A stretch of 64,000 nucleotides of DNA, taken from contig JAKSZT010053769.1 of the NCBI GenBank assembly GCA_026826555.1, forward strand, positions 6,881,193 through 6,945,192, in the 5' to 3' direction. Source of the DNA: Tolypeutes matacus. Taxonomy: Eukaryota; Chordata; Mammalia; Cingulata; Chlamyphoridae. Within the stretch, counting starts at the first letter, position 1. The number at the start of each line of letters is the position of its first letter. Of this stretch, positions 13,926-25,479 are shown piece after piece. Under the pieces are notes generated by a model. That model searched no databases. It was not told the origin of the DNA and worked only from the letters and a program-made list of their open reading frames with translations. A program made the position numbers and the translations under genes.

Positions 13926-13979
<54 letters not shown>

Positions 13980-14300
13980 CAGAATTAGTGGAGCCAATAT
14001 AGAAGAGAGGCAAAAAGAATTTGCAGATCATGAAAAGAAGTCCCCTAATGATATTTTTCAACAGTTCTAGGAGAGCTACCTCAAAGAAGAAAATAAAACG
14101 GATGTTTTCTTGATGTGCTTGAATCTGAATGCAAATCTTATCTCAAATTTTGGTATACTCATATTGGAGGAAAAGTGTGTTGAGCATGGGACAAGAAAGA
14201 ATTAAATGACCATTTTCCATACTAGGAAGTGAAGTTGTATATAAAACGAAGAAACTGGAAAAAAATTAATATGTATGTTATATAGAAATATGAAAATAAA
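11990..14300 (+). mobile_element. HAL1-like half-L1 element
   Basis: The blocks run in the order of an ORF1-only half-L1. There is a 5' region near 12000-12400, A-rich coiled-coil-like ORF1 sequence at 12650-13600, and the 'aggaggtctaacatccaatta' block near 13543. The C-terminal ORF1 block 'gaaaggggagtaatgccttcc' lies near 13704, followed by 'tctatatttagccatactat' near 13793. The 'catctggaagatgtgcttcac' block follows near 13870, then the 3' UTR after the GA repeat. Every long frame is broken (open pieces at 12800-12994 and 13328-13510). Non-functional relic. Confidence 0.65.
13928..13975. repeat. (GA)24 microsatellite
   Basis: Forty-eight bases of perfect GA/AG repeat inside the HAL1-like element, directly after a purine-rich lead-in. 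A polypurine tract of this length is triplex-prone and likely length-polymorphic. Confidence 0.97.
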
Positions 14301-15535
14301 TGTGGGTGAAAAAAGGTGAAAATGGAATCTGACTAATGAATAGTGATAAGGGAGGCTGCTATTTGTCCCAAGAGTCTCTGTAGTCGTATTTGATTTTCTG
14401 AACTATGTATATATGTACCGTTGAGAAAAAAATGTAAATTTAAGTGTCTGTGTTAGTAGTTTGGCAAGAAAGTTAAAAAGAAAATTTCAGTCATCTAAGT
14501 GACAATCAAATACCCTCTTTTGAGACTATCATTTGGTTGCATTTTAAAGTTAATGAAGAAGAGTAGAAAAAAAGGGAGCATTTCAGTTAAATCTAAACGT
14601 TAAATAGAGAACACATTACATCCTGCCTTCACCATGAGCAATTTTGGCTCTGGCATATATTCTGAAAATTGTGATGAACTCATCTATTCTTAACAAACAC
14701 TGAATTTATTTTGAGGAAAATTTCTGCCTGTGGAATATTCCTGACATACATTGCGATATAAAAATTAATTTTAAAAATAAGATAATTCATCATAATTGTG
14801 AGGGCATGAAATGCATTTTATGTTCAATCATCACAAATACTGAACATGAACCTGAGTCTTCATGTAGTTAATGAATAACTTGCCAATGGTACCAAAAATT
14901 AGAGTCAGGCCTTATGTCCTGATGTTTTGACACAAAATCGACTGATTCCAGAATTTCTGCTAGAAAATGTTAAGAGTCAGCATGTGACACAACCTACTTA
15001 ACTAGAACACTGGTTAATATTTAACCCAGGTTATATTAATATCGTTCCTTCTTTGATATGTTTTTGGAAAAAAAAGATTGTAAGTGGAATAGGAAAAGCC
15101 AGCTACAAATCTTTCTCTAATTCAGCACATACAATAGAGTGAAATGCATGTACTCTAGTTGGTCTGGAACTTGAAGCAAAATGGTATCATGTTTAAGTTT
15201 CATTTTCTAATTGTTTGTTGCTAGTGTACAGAAAATCAATTGACTTTTTATATTGATCTTGTCACAGGTGACCTTAAATTTATTTATATGTTCTAATACT
15301 ATTTTCTTTTCTTTTAGATTTTCTACATTAAAATGTTATATGTGAATAGTGGCAGTTTTCCTTTTTTTGAAAGTCTCTACTTATCCCCCCTAATACTGTT
15401 AGAATACAATGTTTAATAAAAGCACTCTGCCTAAACTTGGAGGGGAAGTTTTAATATTTAGCCATTAAGCATGATGTTTTCTATAGGCTCATGGTAAACA
15501 TTCAATCAGAGTAGGATAATTCCTTTATACCCCCT
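14301..15535. other. Unassigned A+T-rich sequence
   Basis: Nothing recognisable as gene or repeat with confidence. It may include further eroded L1 or HAL1 tail near 14300-14460. Confidence 0.35.
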
Positions 15536-15539
15536 AGTT

Positions 15540-16090
15540 TACTACGAGGTTCTAATCATGAAAGAGTGTTTAATTTTATCAAATGCTTATCTGCATCTAA
15601 TAAAAGAATCATGTTTTTTATCCTTTCTTTCAGTTAAGCTGGTGAAATATATTGATTATTTTTCACATTTTTTAGCAAATTTCCTTCCCTGGAACAAATT
15701 CAACTTGATCACTAATACTGTTTAGTTTTTAAATTTTTCTAAGATTTCTTTTCTAATATTTTATTTATGTTTTCTCATCTATATTCAGGAAAGTTGTTGA
15801 CCTTTAATATCGCTTTCTTGTAATGTCCTCACAAATTTTTTTTGTGTTAAGTACAAGTTGGCCTCATAAAACTAGTCAAAAGTGTTTTCTCTATTTCTAT
15901 TTGTTTATGATTGATTTTATTCTTCCTTAAGTATTAGGAAGAATGCAACAAAGGCCATTTTCTGTGGGAAAGTTTTACTGAAAAATTTAATTTCTTTAAT
16001 ACTTATAGGACCCTGTATTTCCTCTTGTATCTGTTTTAGTAATTTGTGTTTTCTAGAAATGTATTTGTTTTAACTACATTTTCATATACA
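15540..16090 (-). mobile_element. L1 ORF2 reverse-transcriptase region, antisense fragment
   Basis: The plus strand reads as reversed ORF2: 'gagtgtttaattttatcaaa', 'tgcttatctgcatctaataa', 'agttggcctcataaaact' and 'gtattaggaagaatgcaac' blocks, in the order expected for the RT domain of L1 running on the minus strand. It is diverged, with stops throughout. It is collinear with the fragment at 16425-17480 and separated from it by an inserted L1 tail. Confidence 0.8.
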
Positions 16091-16099
16091 TTGTTACAA

Positions 16100-16415
16100 A
16101 GTTCTTTAGTGTATGTGTATATCATCTATTTTTCTATTACAGAAAATTCATACATAAAGTACAGAGTTTCCATATACCACCCTATTATTAACACCTTGCA
16201 TTAGTGTGGTACATTTGTTACAATTGATGAAAGAACATTTTTATACTTGTACTATTAACTATAGTACTTGCCTCACATTTGGGTTCACTAATTATACTGA
16301 ACAGTCCTATGTTTGCTTTTTTTCTTTTAATTTGTATTCTAGTAACATATATATAATCTAGAATTGCCACTTTTAACCACATACAAATATATAATACAGT
16401 GCTGTTAATTATGCT
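16100..16415 (-). mobile_element. L1 3' UTR fragment inserted in antisense L1 ORF2
   Basis: The block 'gtttccatataccacccta' followed by 'cattagtgtggtacatttgt' and 'acaattgatgaaagaac' closely matches the segment at 54110-54195 in this window, so it is the same class of L1 3' tail read backwards. It separates the RT and endonuclease-side parts of an older L1. No clear target-site duplication was found. Confidence 0.6.
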
Positions 16416-16424
16416 CATAATGTT

Positions 16425-17480
16425 AGCATCTCTGATTTGAGATTTTTCTTCATTTTTAATGTAAGCATTTAGAGCTATAAATTTCCCTCTCAGCACTGCT
16501 TTTGCTACATCCTTTAAGTTTTGGTATGTTGGGTTTTCACCTTCATTTACCTCAGGATACTTCCTAATTTCCTTTGTAAGTTCTTCTTTGACCCATTGAT
16601 TGTTTAAGAATAGGTTGTTTAATTTCCACATATTTACGAATTTTCCATTTCTCTCTCTGTTATTGATTTCTAGCCTAATTCTATTGTGTTCAGACAAGAT
16701 ACATAGCATGCTTTCAATAGCTTTTTTAATTGTTGAGACTTATTTTGTGATCTAACATATGGGCCACCCTGAAATATGATCCATGAGCACTAGAGAAGAA
16801 TGCATATTCTGCTGCTGTTGAGTGAAGTGCTCTATAAATGTGTGTTAGGCCTTTCTGGTTTAGAGTTTCATTCAAGTCTTATATTTCCTTATTGACCTTC
16901 TGTCTAGATGTTCTATCCATTTTTGAAAGTCATGTATTGAAATCTCCTCTATTAATAGAATTGTCTATTTCTTTCTTCAAATTTGTCAGTATCTGCTTCA
17001 AATATTTTGAGGCTTTGCTGTTAGGCACATACATATTTATAATTGCTCTGTCTTCTTGTTGAATTGACCTCTTTATTAGTATCTAATAAACTTCTTTGTC
17101 CCTCATAACAGTTTTTTACTTAAAGTCTACTTTATCTGATAGTAGTATAGCTACTTAGCTCTCTTTTAGTTACCACTTCCATGACATCTTTCTTCCCCAT
17201 CTTTTCACTTTCAACCAATTCATGTCTTTGAATTTAAGGTGACTCTTTTGTAAACAGCATATGGTTGGGTACAAAATTGGATTTTTGGTCCATCCTGCCA
17301 ATCTCTGTCTCGTGGGTGGAGAATTTAATCCAATTACATTTAAAGTAACTTTCGATAATGCAGGTCTTTCTTCTTCCATTTTACTATTTTGACTGTGTAA
17401 GTCTCATACCTTTTTTGATCCTCAATTTTTCCATTAACATCTACTTCCATATTTATTAAGTTTTTTTTGTATTGTATCAT
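16425..17480 (-). mobile_element. L1 ORF2 endonuclease/linker region, antisense fragment
   Basis: Minus-strand translation gives recognisable L1 ORF2 linker protein. Within an open frame of 163 codons (16218-16709), residues about 28-90 hold the '[15 protein letters not shown]', '[20 protein letters not shown]' and '[13 protein letters not shown]' blocks typical of the region between endonuclease and reverse transcriptase. Beyond 16709, towards 17480, come endonuclease-side blocks ('gttgggtacaaaattgg', 'cacgagacagagattggca' on the minus strand). The last third of the open frame is non-ORF2 sequence read through the inserted tail. Dead copy. Confidence 0.85.
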
Positions 17481-17877
17481 TTTGAGTCCCTTCTCATCTA
17501 TTTATGAAGTTTTTTCATTATTTTCTTTATTATTACCATGGGTTTAAAATTCTTGCTTTCCCATCACTTCTCCTATGCATTCATACTGTGTGTGTGTGTG
17601 TTAGAGGGTTATTTGGCTTTTCTACATATTCTCAATGGGAATATTGTTTTCTGTTTGCTGAACTTGATTCCATCATAAACAGAATGGGAAGTTAAAGCAT
17701 ACATTTTAAATCTTAAAATGTTAATATATTCAAAACACATTTCTGCCAAATTTTTCTGACATTATTTTAATTTGATAAACTAATGGAGAATATTGGCTAA
17801 GAAATTTTAATTCAGACTTCCTACATATTTCACTTGAGCCATTAATAAGTACTGATTTAAAGTTACCGTCTTCATTA
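17481..17877. other. Unassigned sequence with short (GT)n
   Basis: A GT repeat of about 16 bases lies at 17586-17601. Otherwise nothing recognisable. Confidence 0.4.
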
Positions 17878-18115
17878 GGAGTTGGACAAATCTATGTTTG
17901 AATCTAACTTCTATCATATTTTTGCTTAGTAGTGATGTGACTTTGAACAATTTACTTATGTTCTCCCAGCCTTAGTTCCTTTTCCTGTTAAATAAAGGTA
18001 AAAACAACAACAACAAAAAAACTAAGCCCAACTAAGCCCATAGGTTTGTTGCAAGTATTAAATGAAATTATATATTAAAGGTAATAGTCAATATTAACCA
18101 GCACATAAATGCTAT
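17878..18115 (+). mobile_element. MIR SINE, sense
   Basis: The MIR core is visible: 'gtttgaatctaacttct', 'agtgatgtgactttgaac', 'tttacttatgttctcccag', then a tail block 'ttgcaagtattaaatgaaat'. A CAA-rich stretch and a 10-base tandem duplication ('actaagccca' twice, about 18021-18040) interrupt it. Confidence 0.75.
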
Positions 18116-18491
18116 TTTCCTTCATCTCATGTTTTCCTTTGGTAATTATATAAGATAATCAAATGATGTATTACAGGAAGGTGATAGAAAAATAAGGAAA
18201 GTGGAAAATTCTAAGATATGTGAATAACTGAGAACTGACAATATTAAGAGCCAGCATAATCACAGGATTAAGTTTAGTTAAATCATTTAGTTCAACTCAT
18301 ACAAAATTGTGAGAATGGAATGATGAGGAAGGTTGTGCAAAAAGTAAGGGATAGACAGCAATATATGTCTCACTGCCATCAGGCATAGACTAAGACCCTG
18401 AATATATATTTTAATGGAATAAAGGTATGAATCAATTATTCATTACCTTAATGAGAGAAAATATATTGCCCACTGTTCAGAAAGTCATTAC

Positions 18492-18619
18492 CTCTTTCTA
18501 ATGAGAGATAATCATTTAGTAAATTAGCTTTGTCTGGTGAGGCATTTGTGATAAGCTCATCTGCTATCTCTGATAACAGAGCTGAATCTGCACATTTTTC
18601 TTCTTCCATAACCACTCCA
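18492..18619 (-). CDS. Candidate coding exon of an unidentified minus-strand gene (128 bp)
   Basis: What is seen: on the minus strand an AG acceptor, preceded by a T-rich stretch, is followed by 128 bases open in one frame, ending at a GAG|gtaatg donor. The frame starts with 1 base completing a codon (intron phase 2), runs 42 codons, and leaves 1 base (phase 1). The conceptual peptide is compositionally protein-like: acidic near its start (MEEEK), with an amphipathic-looking middle (ALLSEIADELI) and no low complexity. The other two frames are closed by stops. The segment lies in repeat-free sequence. I do not recognise the protein, and no compatible partner exon was found: the only other exon-like segment (46886-47025) has incompatible phase for direct splicing. 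Chance is a real alternative in a window with many spurious open frames. Confidence 0.3.
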
Positions 18620-19009
18620 CTATGCTCAATAACAAACAAAATATACAGTATGCTAAGGTACAAAGAATAGCTCCCCTTCTCTCCTTAAACTTAAGAAATT
18701 ATATAACTTTAATGCTCTGAGATGTGAGAAACCAGCAGATTTTGTGAGAATATTTGAAGTCCTTTCATTTTAAGCACTTTGGTGAACTGAGTTACACATA
18801 TCCACGAGGGAGTCCAAACACAAGAAATAAAGGTGGTTAAAGCACAGAAAATTATGTCCCAAGAGGAAAATGTAAGAAACCAAAGTGTTTTAACCTAGAA
18901 AACAACTGATTATCTAAAGATAATATCTAGAAGTTTTTCTGCTTTTAAAAAAAAAAATTCCATTATACCACAAAATATGTCTAATTAAGGAAATAATAAC
19001 TATTGCCTA
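18620..19009. other. Unassigned sequence
   Basis: No repeat or gene is recognised. An A run lies at about 18948-18957. If the exon candidate is real, the 5' splice-side intron sequence lies here. Confidence 0.35.
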
Positions 19010-20184
19010 ACAGTTACCTCCTGAAAACCTCCTTGTTACTCAAATGTGGCCTCTCTCTAAGCCAAACTCAGCAAATAAATACTGTACATTCTCTCCAGTG
19101 TGGGACATGACTCTTGGAGATGAGTTTCTTGGCACCAAGAGATTAATCCCAAGCACCAACCAGCAATGCATTTGGAAAAAGACCTTGATCAGAAGGGGGA
19201 AATATCAAAAAAAAAAAAAAAAAGAGTTTTTATGGCTAAGAGCTTTCAAAATGAGTCAGGAGGTCATTCCAGAGGTTACACTTATGCATGTCTCGGCAGA
19301 TCTCACTAAGTGCCACTGTGAACAAAGCCTCAAATAGGGGTGCTCCTGAGGTCTCTAGAGCCATCCTGACGATATATGCCGGGCAGACAACCCCATGAAA
19401 TCCCACTCTGTTGGTGGGCCTCTTACCTTGGAATATATTGACAACCTATTTCCCCAATAATAGAGTTAGACTCATTTATAATTTCCGTACAAATGATCTT
19501 CTACCCCTTTTATTTGAACCTATAATTAGCATAATACCTGATAAATATATGTCTCAGAGACTTAAATCTTTGGTTGGTTTATATGCTGGTTGAGCCCTGA
19601 ATCTCAGAAAAGTTGCATCCAACACCTACTCCCCAGTTCACTGAACTCACCCAGGAAAACTAACAAAATGATGATGATGGACAATCCCCATCCCCAAAGC
19701 CAGAAGGTATCTACAACTGCAAGCAAAACAGTTCCTTCCATCTGTCCCATAAGATCTAAGGCCCCTCTCAATCTAAGCACATTGGGCATCACCATTTCCA
19801 AATCCTCAAGACTGAGGAAGGAACAAACATAAAAGGGGAATGCAGCCATGGACAAAGTAAACTTATCAATATTGTATTAATTGAGGAACATGTAACATTG
19901 ATATAAAGATAGTGGTTATCAGAGGTTTTGAGAGGAGGGGGAGTTAAGAATAGGTGGAACATAGGGCATTTTAGGGCATTGGAATTAAGTGTAAACTACA
20001 ATGTAAATTATAGACCTTGGTTAGTAGCAATGCTTCAATATTTATTCATCAATTGTAACAAATATACCACACAATTGTAAGATGTTATTAATAGGAGAAG
20101 GTGTGGGAAGGGGAGAGGGTGGGGATATATGGGACTTCTTTAAAAATAGTTTATTATATCAAAAAAATAAAAATAAAAAAAGGA
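19010..20184 (+). mobile_element. Lineage-specific L1 3' tail (xenarthran type), copy 1
   Basis: A relatively well-preserved block begins near 'aaaacctccttgttactcaa' and contains 'agtgtgggacatgactctt', 'gcatcaccatttccaaatcc', 'caatgtaaattatagacctt' and 'tcatcaattgtaacaaatat', ending in an A-rich tail at about 20161-20184. The part around 19770-19850 matches the reverse complement of 54470-54550. From memory this matches the 3' tails of L1 in Xenarthra. Open frames inside (19044-19337, 19590-19832) are chance. Target-site duplications were not found. Confidence 0.7.
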
Positions 20185-21440
20185 ATCGGTTTGAATTAGA
20201 GCACAAATAAAACTTAAAAATAACCCTTCTCTGTAATGTTTCATCAAAGAAAAATGAGGAGTGCTATCCCCCAGTGAGGTTCAAAGAAAGCTGGCAACTG
20301 ATTTAAAAAATACAGACTTTATTTTTCTGCTTTTTTTTCATGTTTATGGTTCTCTGGTAAGTGAATTGGGGAAACTATTTTTTTGTAAATTAATTTTTAT
20401 AAATGTATAGTTTTTGATTAATACTTTTATTTTTATTAATCAGGAAAATGCAGATGAAGAAGAGTATAAAATGTTCTCATGAACAATTAGAAGTGGGGTC
20501 AGTGGAAACACTAAAAACTTCATAGGACAAAGGGATAGGGGACTTCAATAGGTCTTACTTTCAAAAGACTCCTGCAAAACTGACTCAGGCCAACTTTTCA
20601 TGCTGTGAGTTTCTTCTTTCTTTTTCTTTCTTTCTATTTTTTTTATTACCACCTGTTCCTCATTTACATAAAAAATGTTTTCAATCAATGCAGATTACCA
20701 AATCAAGCATCATTTATTATTATAACTTCAGAGGTGAAACTGACTGCTTCAGGTAATGGGTGAAACCAAATATTTTTTAGAGTCATCTAGCCTCCTTAAT
20801 TTGACAATTAGTTGACAATGGCATGTTTTCATGTACGTTAATGATGTGAGAAATATGTACTGCATCCTGGGCTATTTCAACATTCAGAATGATTCTCTAC
20901 CAGATTAGAATTTTTAGTACATTTCTTTTACTTCCTCTATGACACATTAATTTAGTTCCACTAAATAATTCAGGTTCAGATATATATGCTCAAGTGCCTG
21001 GATTTTCTTAAAGGGTTTCTTAGTCACTAGGGATACATGAACAGGTGGAGAAAAAATTTATCAGTAGAAGCCTGAATTTTTATCCTACTTGGTACATGTA
21101 CAAAAGCAAAGCAAAATTATCTGTGACCTGCCAAGGACCTCAATGAGTAAGTTTATTTTCTCTCTTTCTTTCTTCTGCCATCAACCACTTGCTGAGTCAA
21201 TAATTCTAAGATCTGGCAGAGAAGACAGTATCTGAGAGTCTGTAGCAGTGAGGACACTTATATTTGTGGCAGCTGCTGTTTTGGATAGGTAAGGAAAGAA
21301 GAAATAAAAGAGAAATGGAAAATAAGATAATAAGAAAATACTACTAATATCTGTATGCCTCAGCATCTCTCTCGTTAGCATTATTATAAAGGAGAGACAC
21401 TGATTGTCCATGTGTATAGAGATAGAGTGGAATAAAAACT
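20185..21440. other. Unassigned A+T-rich sequence
   Basis: No repeat or gene recognised. It includes a T/C-rich run near 20610-20645. An inverted 8-base pair 'gattaata/tattaatc' lies near 20416-20443. Confidence 0.35.
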
Positions 21441-21444
21441 CCTC

Positions 21445-21600
21445 TGGTTTGGGAACCCTGAGAACTGGGTTCTGATCTCAGTGTGACCACTAATACTGAG
21501 TACTTACCTTGCTGCATTGTGCTCTTTTCATCTATAAAAGCAAGATGGTCAGATTAACTCACTTCTAAGATCCCTTTCCATTTTACAAGTCTTTGTTGAA
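21445..21600 (+). mobile_element. MIR-family SINE, sense
   Basis: 'ctgggttctgatctcagtg', then 'cttttcatctataaaagc', then 'aagatccctttccatttta' are in the order of a MIR-family element with its 3' extension. Diverged. Confidence 0.55.
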
Positions 21601-22244
21601 TAAGGTGTGTTAAAACTAGAAGACAATGAATCCCAAGCATTTTCTGGACCATGACTTCTAATGACTGCTTACTCCTCCTTGATGTGAGAGCCTAAACCTG
21701 CTTCACCTACTGGCCATGTTTTTTTGCCTGGCAATTCTGAGTGAATATTTTCAGATGACACAAAAATTTGGAATGGAACAGGAGGAAAAGCTGTGTTTGC
21801 TTGTTCTGGCTTCTCATGGTGTACGCAAGAAGACAGGAGCTGGGATTAGGATATTGAGTGGGTGGAAATGAAGTAAAAAGAAAAAGAACAGTGCCTGAAA
21901 GTCATCAACACAATTGTGGCACTCATAAAATCTTCACATGGAAATTGTCTGAAAATAGACTAATAGTCTATAGTTATGTTTGAATAAGATTAGCTATTGG
22001 AGCAAACCAATGTGTGTGTGTTTATGGTGTGTTTGCATGTGTTTTCTCACACAAATCCTTAATGTATACACATGATCATCATTTGAAGAAAAAAAATTAT
22101 TTTTCTTGAGAGAAGTTCTCTTTTTAGTTCAGAAAATTCAATCACATTTTATGAATTGGCTCCTAAACTATCAGCTCGGTAGATATCTGGGCATAATGCA
22201 AGAAGAGATGAGTAACACTCGATCAGATATGGAGCAAACATTAC
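21601..22244. other. Unassigned sequence
   Basis: Nothing recognisable; only a short GT-rich stretch near 22011-22040. Confidence 0.35.
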
Positions 22245-22425
22245 ACATTTATAATTTTATTTAATGTCCACAGCAATTTTATAATATTTATTATGAATTT
22301 TTAAAATGGAAGCTCAACAAGGTCAATTAAGTTGTCTGTCACCACATAGCTATTAAGTGGTAGAGCCTGAATTAGAAGTCAAGCCTCCTTTGCTCTAATA
22401 CCCTTTTTAATTTGCTTTGATCCTC
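22245..22425 (-). mobile_element. MIR SINE, antisense
   Basis: The plus strand carries the reversed MIR: 'aaaatggaagctcaacaagg', 'caccacatagctattaagtg', 'gtagagcctgaattagaagt', then 'gctctaataccctttt'. Clear block order. Confidence 0.75.
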
Positions 22426-22654
22426 TTTTAATAATGCCATGCACACTCTATTAGCACAACAGGAGAATTGTCCACATTATCTGCTAATCCTAAACTCTGA
22501 TGGGTTTGGGATTTGATTTTACCAAACTCATAAATAACTTTGCCTGTTACTGTTTCACGGATGCTGGCAGAATGTGTAAGACTTGTGGGCCAGAAACAAG
22601 GGAATTTGTAACTCACAGCACAGAAAGCAACATAAGCATTGGTAGATTTGCTCC

Positions 22655-23330
22655 AATTGCTATATTAGCTTTCTTTTGCAGACATGAATTACCACAAATT
22701 CAATAGCTTAAAACAACACCTGTCTATTATCTCAAAATTCTGTAGATCAGAAGTTGAGTGGGCTCATCTGGGTCCTCTGCTTAGTGCTTCAGAAGGTCAA
22801 ATTCAAGGTGTTGACCAGACTGTGCTCTTATCGGAAAGCTCTCAGGGGAGAGTTTACTTTCAGGCTCATTCAGAATTCTGTTGGCAGAATTCAATTAACA
22901 TCCAAGCAGCTGTAAGACAGAGTTTCCTATTTTCTTACTGGCCATTGGCTGGGGATTGTTCTTGGTTTCCAGAGGCTACCTATATTCTTTGTCTTATGCG
23001 ACCCTCCATTTTCATAGCCAGCAAAATAACATCAAATACTTATGCTCTTTGACTTCCTGTTCTCCTGCATCTCTCTGATTTTGTCTTGTGTTTCTGCTCT
23101 TAAGAGCTGATGTGAGTCCCCATTGGGCCCACATGGATAATCCAGGATAACCTCTCTATTTTAAAGTCAACTATTTAGTAACCTTAATTACCTCTGCAAA
23201 TCTCTTTTGCCATGTAAGGTAACATATTAATGGGTGTGCTAACTCATCATATTCACAGTCCCAGGGCTCGGGGATGGGGGGAATCTTCTTGTAGTCATAA
23301 TTCTGCCTACCCCTGAATCTCATGGGGACA
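22655..23330 (-). mobile_element. MLT1-like MaLR LTR, antisense
   Basis: The plus strand starts with a 'gaattaccacaaattcaat' block and 'agcttaaaacaacacctgt', then 'tcaaggtgttgaccagact'. It ends with 'ccacatggataatccaggat', 'tcttttgccatgtaaggta' and 'cataattctgcctaccc', the typical order of a reversed MLT1-type LTR. The 122-codon open frame at 22684-23052 is a chance reading of it. Confidence 0.7.
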
Positions 23331-23884
23331 ATGAGATATGGTCCAGATGGATGCTTGCATGCAAAGTTTGCTTCCCAGTCGATGAACTCTTAGCTTGTGG
23401 AATCCACCACTTTTACAGCAAGCAGTAAGTAAGTCTGTTCTTTGTTTATGGGGGAAATATCACCTCATCTCTCAAGGTTACCAGCTGCACAAACACAACA
23501 CTAAGACACAGCTAGTGTAAGGCGTGAGCAGGGCCTTGCATTCTTTGGCACAGCCAGCAAGACTTGTAGGAGGCATGAGGATCCTAGGGGACTGTCTCAT
23601 CCCAAAGACTCCTAGAGTTTTTAAAGAATCCAAACAACAAATCAGCCTTCAATCTTGGAACACATAGTTCCCAACTAAGTAAAGATCTCTTCTAAATCAG
23701 GCTTTCTGTTATAGTGAAAAGGGCTCTCCCTGAATTCCAGGAAGAAGGAGGGGAGTGGAAATAGAGCTGAGTCAAATTCTACATCATATTGGTGAGTGGG
23801 GCATGACTCCTACCATTTAGGTAAGACACAGACAAGTCAGAACCTATGAACAGCTTAGGATGATGGATTAAAGAATGAGATAAT
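23331..23884. other. Unassigned sequence
   Basis: No recognised gene or repeat. It could be a continuation of the LTR element or single-copy DNA. Confidence 0.3.
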
Positions 23885-24110
23885 AGAAATGATATTGATA
23901 TTGACTGTAATATCACAGGTTTCCAGTTTTGAACCTCACCTCAGTGATTTTGGACAAGTTATTTAATCTTCTGAGCTTCAGTTTCCCAGTATATTGGATG
24001 AAAATAATATCTACTCTATAGATTATACTTACAGAGAAAATTAAATGAGGAAATTCCTGCAAATCTCCTAGCATTGTGTTTGGTATATAGTGGTGCTCTA
24101 TATATGTTTC
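23885..24110 (+). mobile_element. MIR SINE, sense
   Basis: 'cagttttgaacctcacctca', 'gattttggacaagttatttaa', 'tgagcttcagtttcccag' and a closing 'tggtgctctatatatgttt' follow the MIR consensus order. One of the best-preserved MIRs in the window. Confidence 0.8.
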
Positions 24111-25479
24111 CCTACTATCCTCCCTCTCTCAACTCTAAATATACACAAATATGAAATAAGTTATCTGGCATAACTCTACCTTTGTTATGATATAACACCA
24201 GAGCTTCCACCTCAAAAAAATATCCACTGGATAACAATAGGTAGCATTTGTTGAACTTGCTCCTATGTTTCTTTCTAAAATGAGCTTTGGATTCAGAATG
24301 ACAACATATATGATAAATAAACATGTGCTACCAAATGACATTTATGTTTACATACATGTGTGTTTTCCCTAATTTAAAACACTTTACTTACCCCTACGTT
24401 TAGAGAGTCTTCAAGAGATAAATTTTGATACACCTTAAAAGCTTGTATTAGAGTTTAGGGAAAAAAAAAAAATTTGGAAAGATGTGATTCTTCCTCTGAG
24501 ACAAATGTTCATCTGAGAATGACCTTGGGACACTTTTACAGGTTCATCTGCTCTGGAGCCATTTTCATAGACCACTTCAGCAGGACATAAGGCCCTGGGA
24601 ACCACCAACCCAGAATATTCCTTCTTTAGGCTTCACAAACTCCTCAGCACTATTTTGTGGTGCTTTGTTTGGCTCTGTAATCATTACTATGGTTAGTTTT
24701 TTTTTTTTTTTAATTCATTTTTATGCTTTCCAGAAGACTCAGATCTGCAGTGGAAAATACATTTATAAAAATATGTCTTTATGGATGTGTAATTCACATT
24801 TGGGGCTTACCCCCAGACTAGCTGGAACACCTTTATAGAGTCCAGTTCTCCAAAGACCACATCCTGAAAACTAAGGGGATACCTCATTAAATTACTACTG
24901 GCAGTGCTTAGAGATCCCCAAATAAAATCAGCATCTATAGTATTAGTATTATTTTTAGTATTAGTATTAATATTAGTAAATGTATTTTCATATACTACAA
25001 ATAAAGTATACCTTTTCTCCATGTTAATGTCTTGGTAATATTTGAAACATGCAGTATTAAAAATAATAAAAGAATTGGCCTTAACTTCAGGCAAAGGTAA
25101 ATCTAAAATGACTGTAACATTCTGAGAAAGCTGCCGTGTGTTTTTCTAACCCGGACACTGGAGTCTGCAAAGTACAGACCACACCCTCAGAGCCTACTTC
25201 AGGTTTATAGAAGGTCTAGTGTGTGGTCAAGACCTCTAAACTTGCAGTTAAAAGTTCATAACAGGGATGGCCTCAAGGATACTGATGGCTTCTAATAATT
25301 AAGTTGAAACCCTCTTCTGGCTAAAGTACCAAGCAATCAGTTTCACAAGATTAGGGGCATCTAAGCTCCACAAATGTTTCCAGTTCTCAAAGATTTTTAA
25401 ATAAATATTAATACTCCAAATTCTATGCTATGGAAAGAGCAAGGAAAAGGCTTAGGAATCTAGCCCACAAATTTCATGG
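24111..25479. other. Unassigned sequence with poly(T) and ATTAGT-type repeat
   Basis: Poly(T) at 24697-24711 and an imperfect (ATTAGT)n tract at about 24937-24983. The latter gives an Asn/Thr-rich open frame on the minus strand that is low-complexity and not a gene. Nothing else recognised. Confidence 0.4.

Noticed and set aside
22684..23052. 122-codon open frame
   Set aside because: Lies wholly within an antisense MLT1-like LTR.
24937..24983. Asn/Thr repeat peptide on the minus strand
   Set aside because: Translation of an (ATTAGT)n simple repeat.
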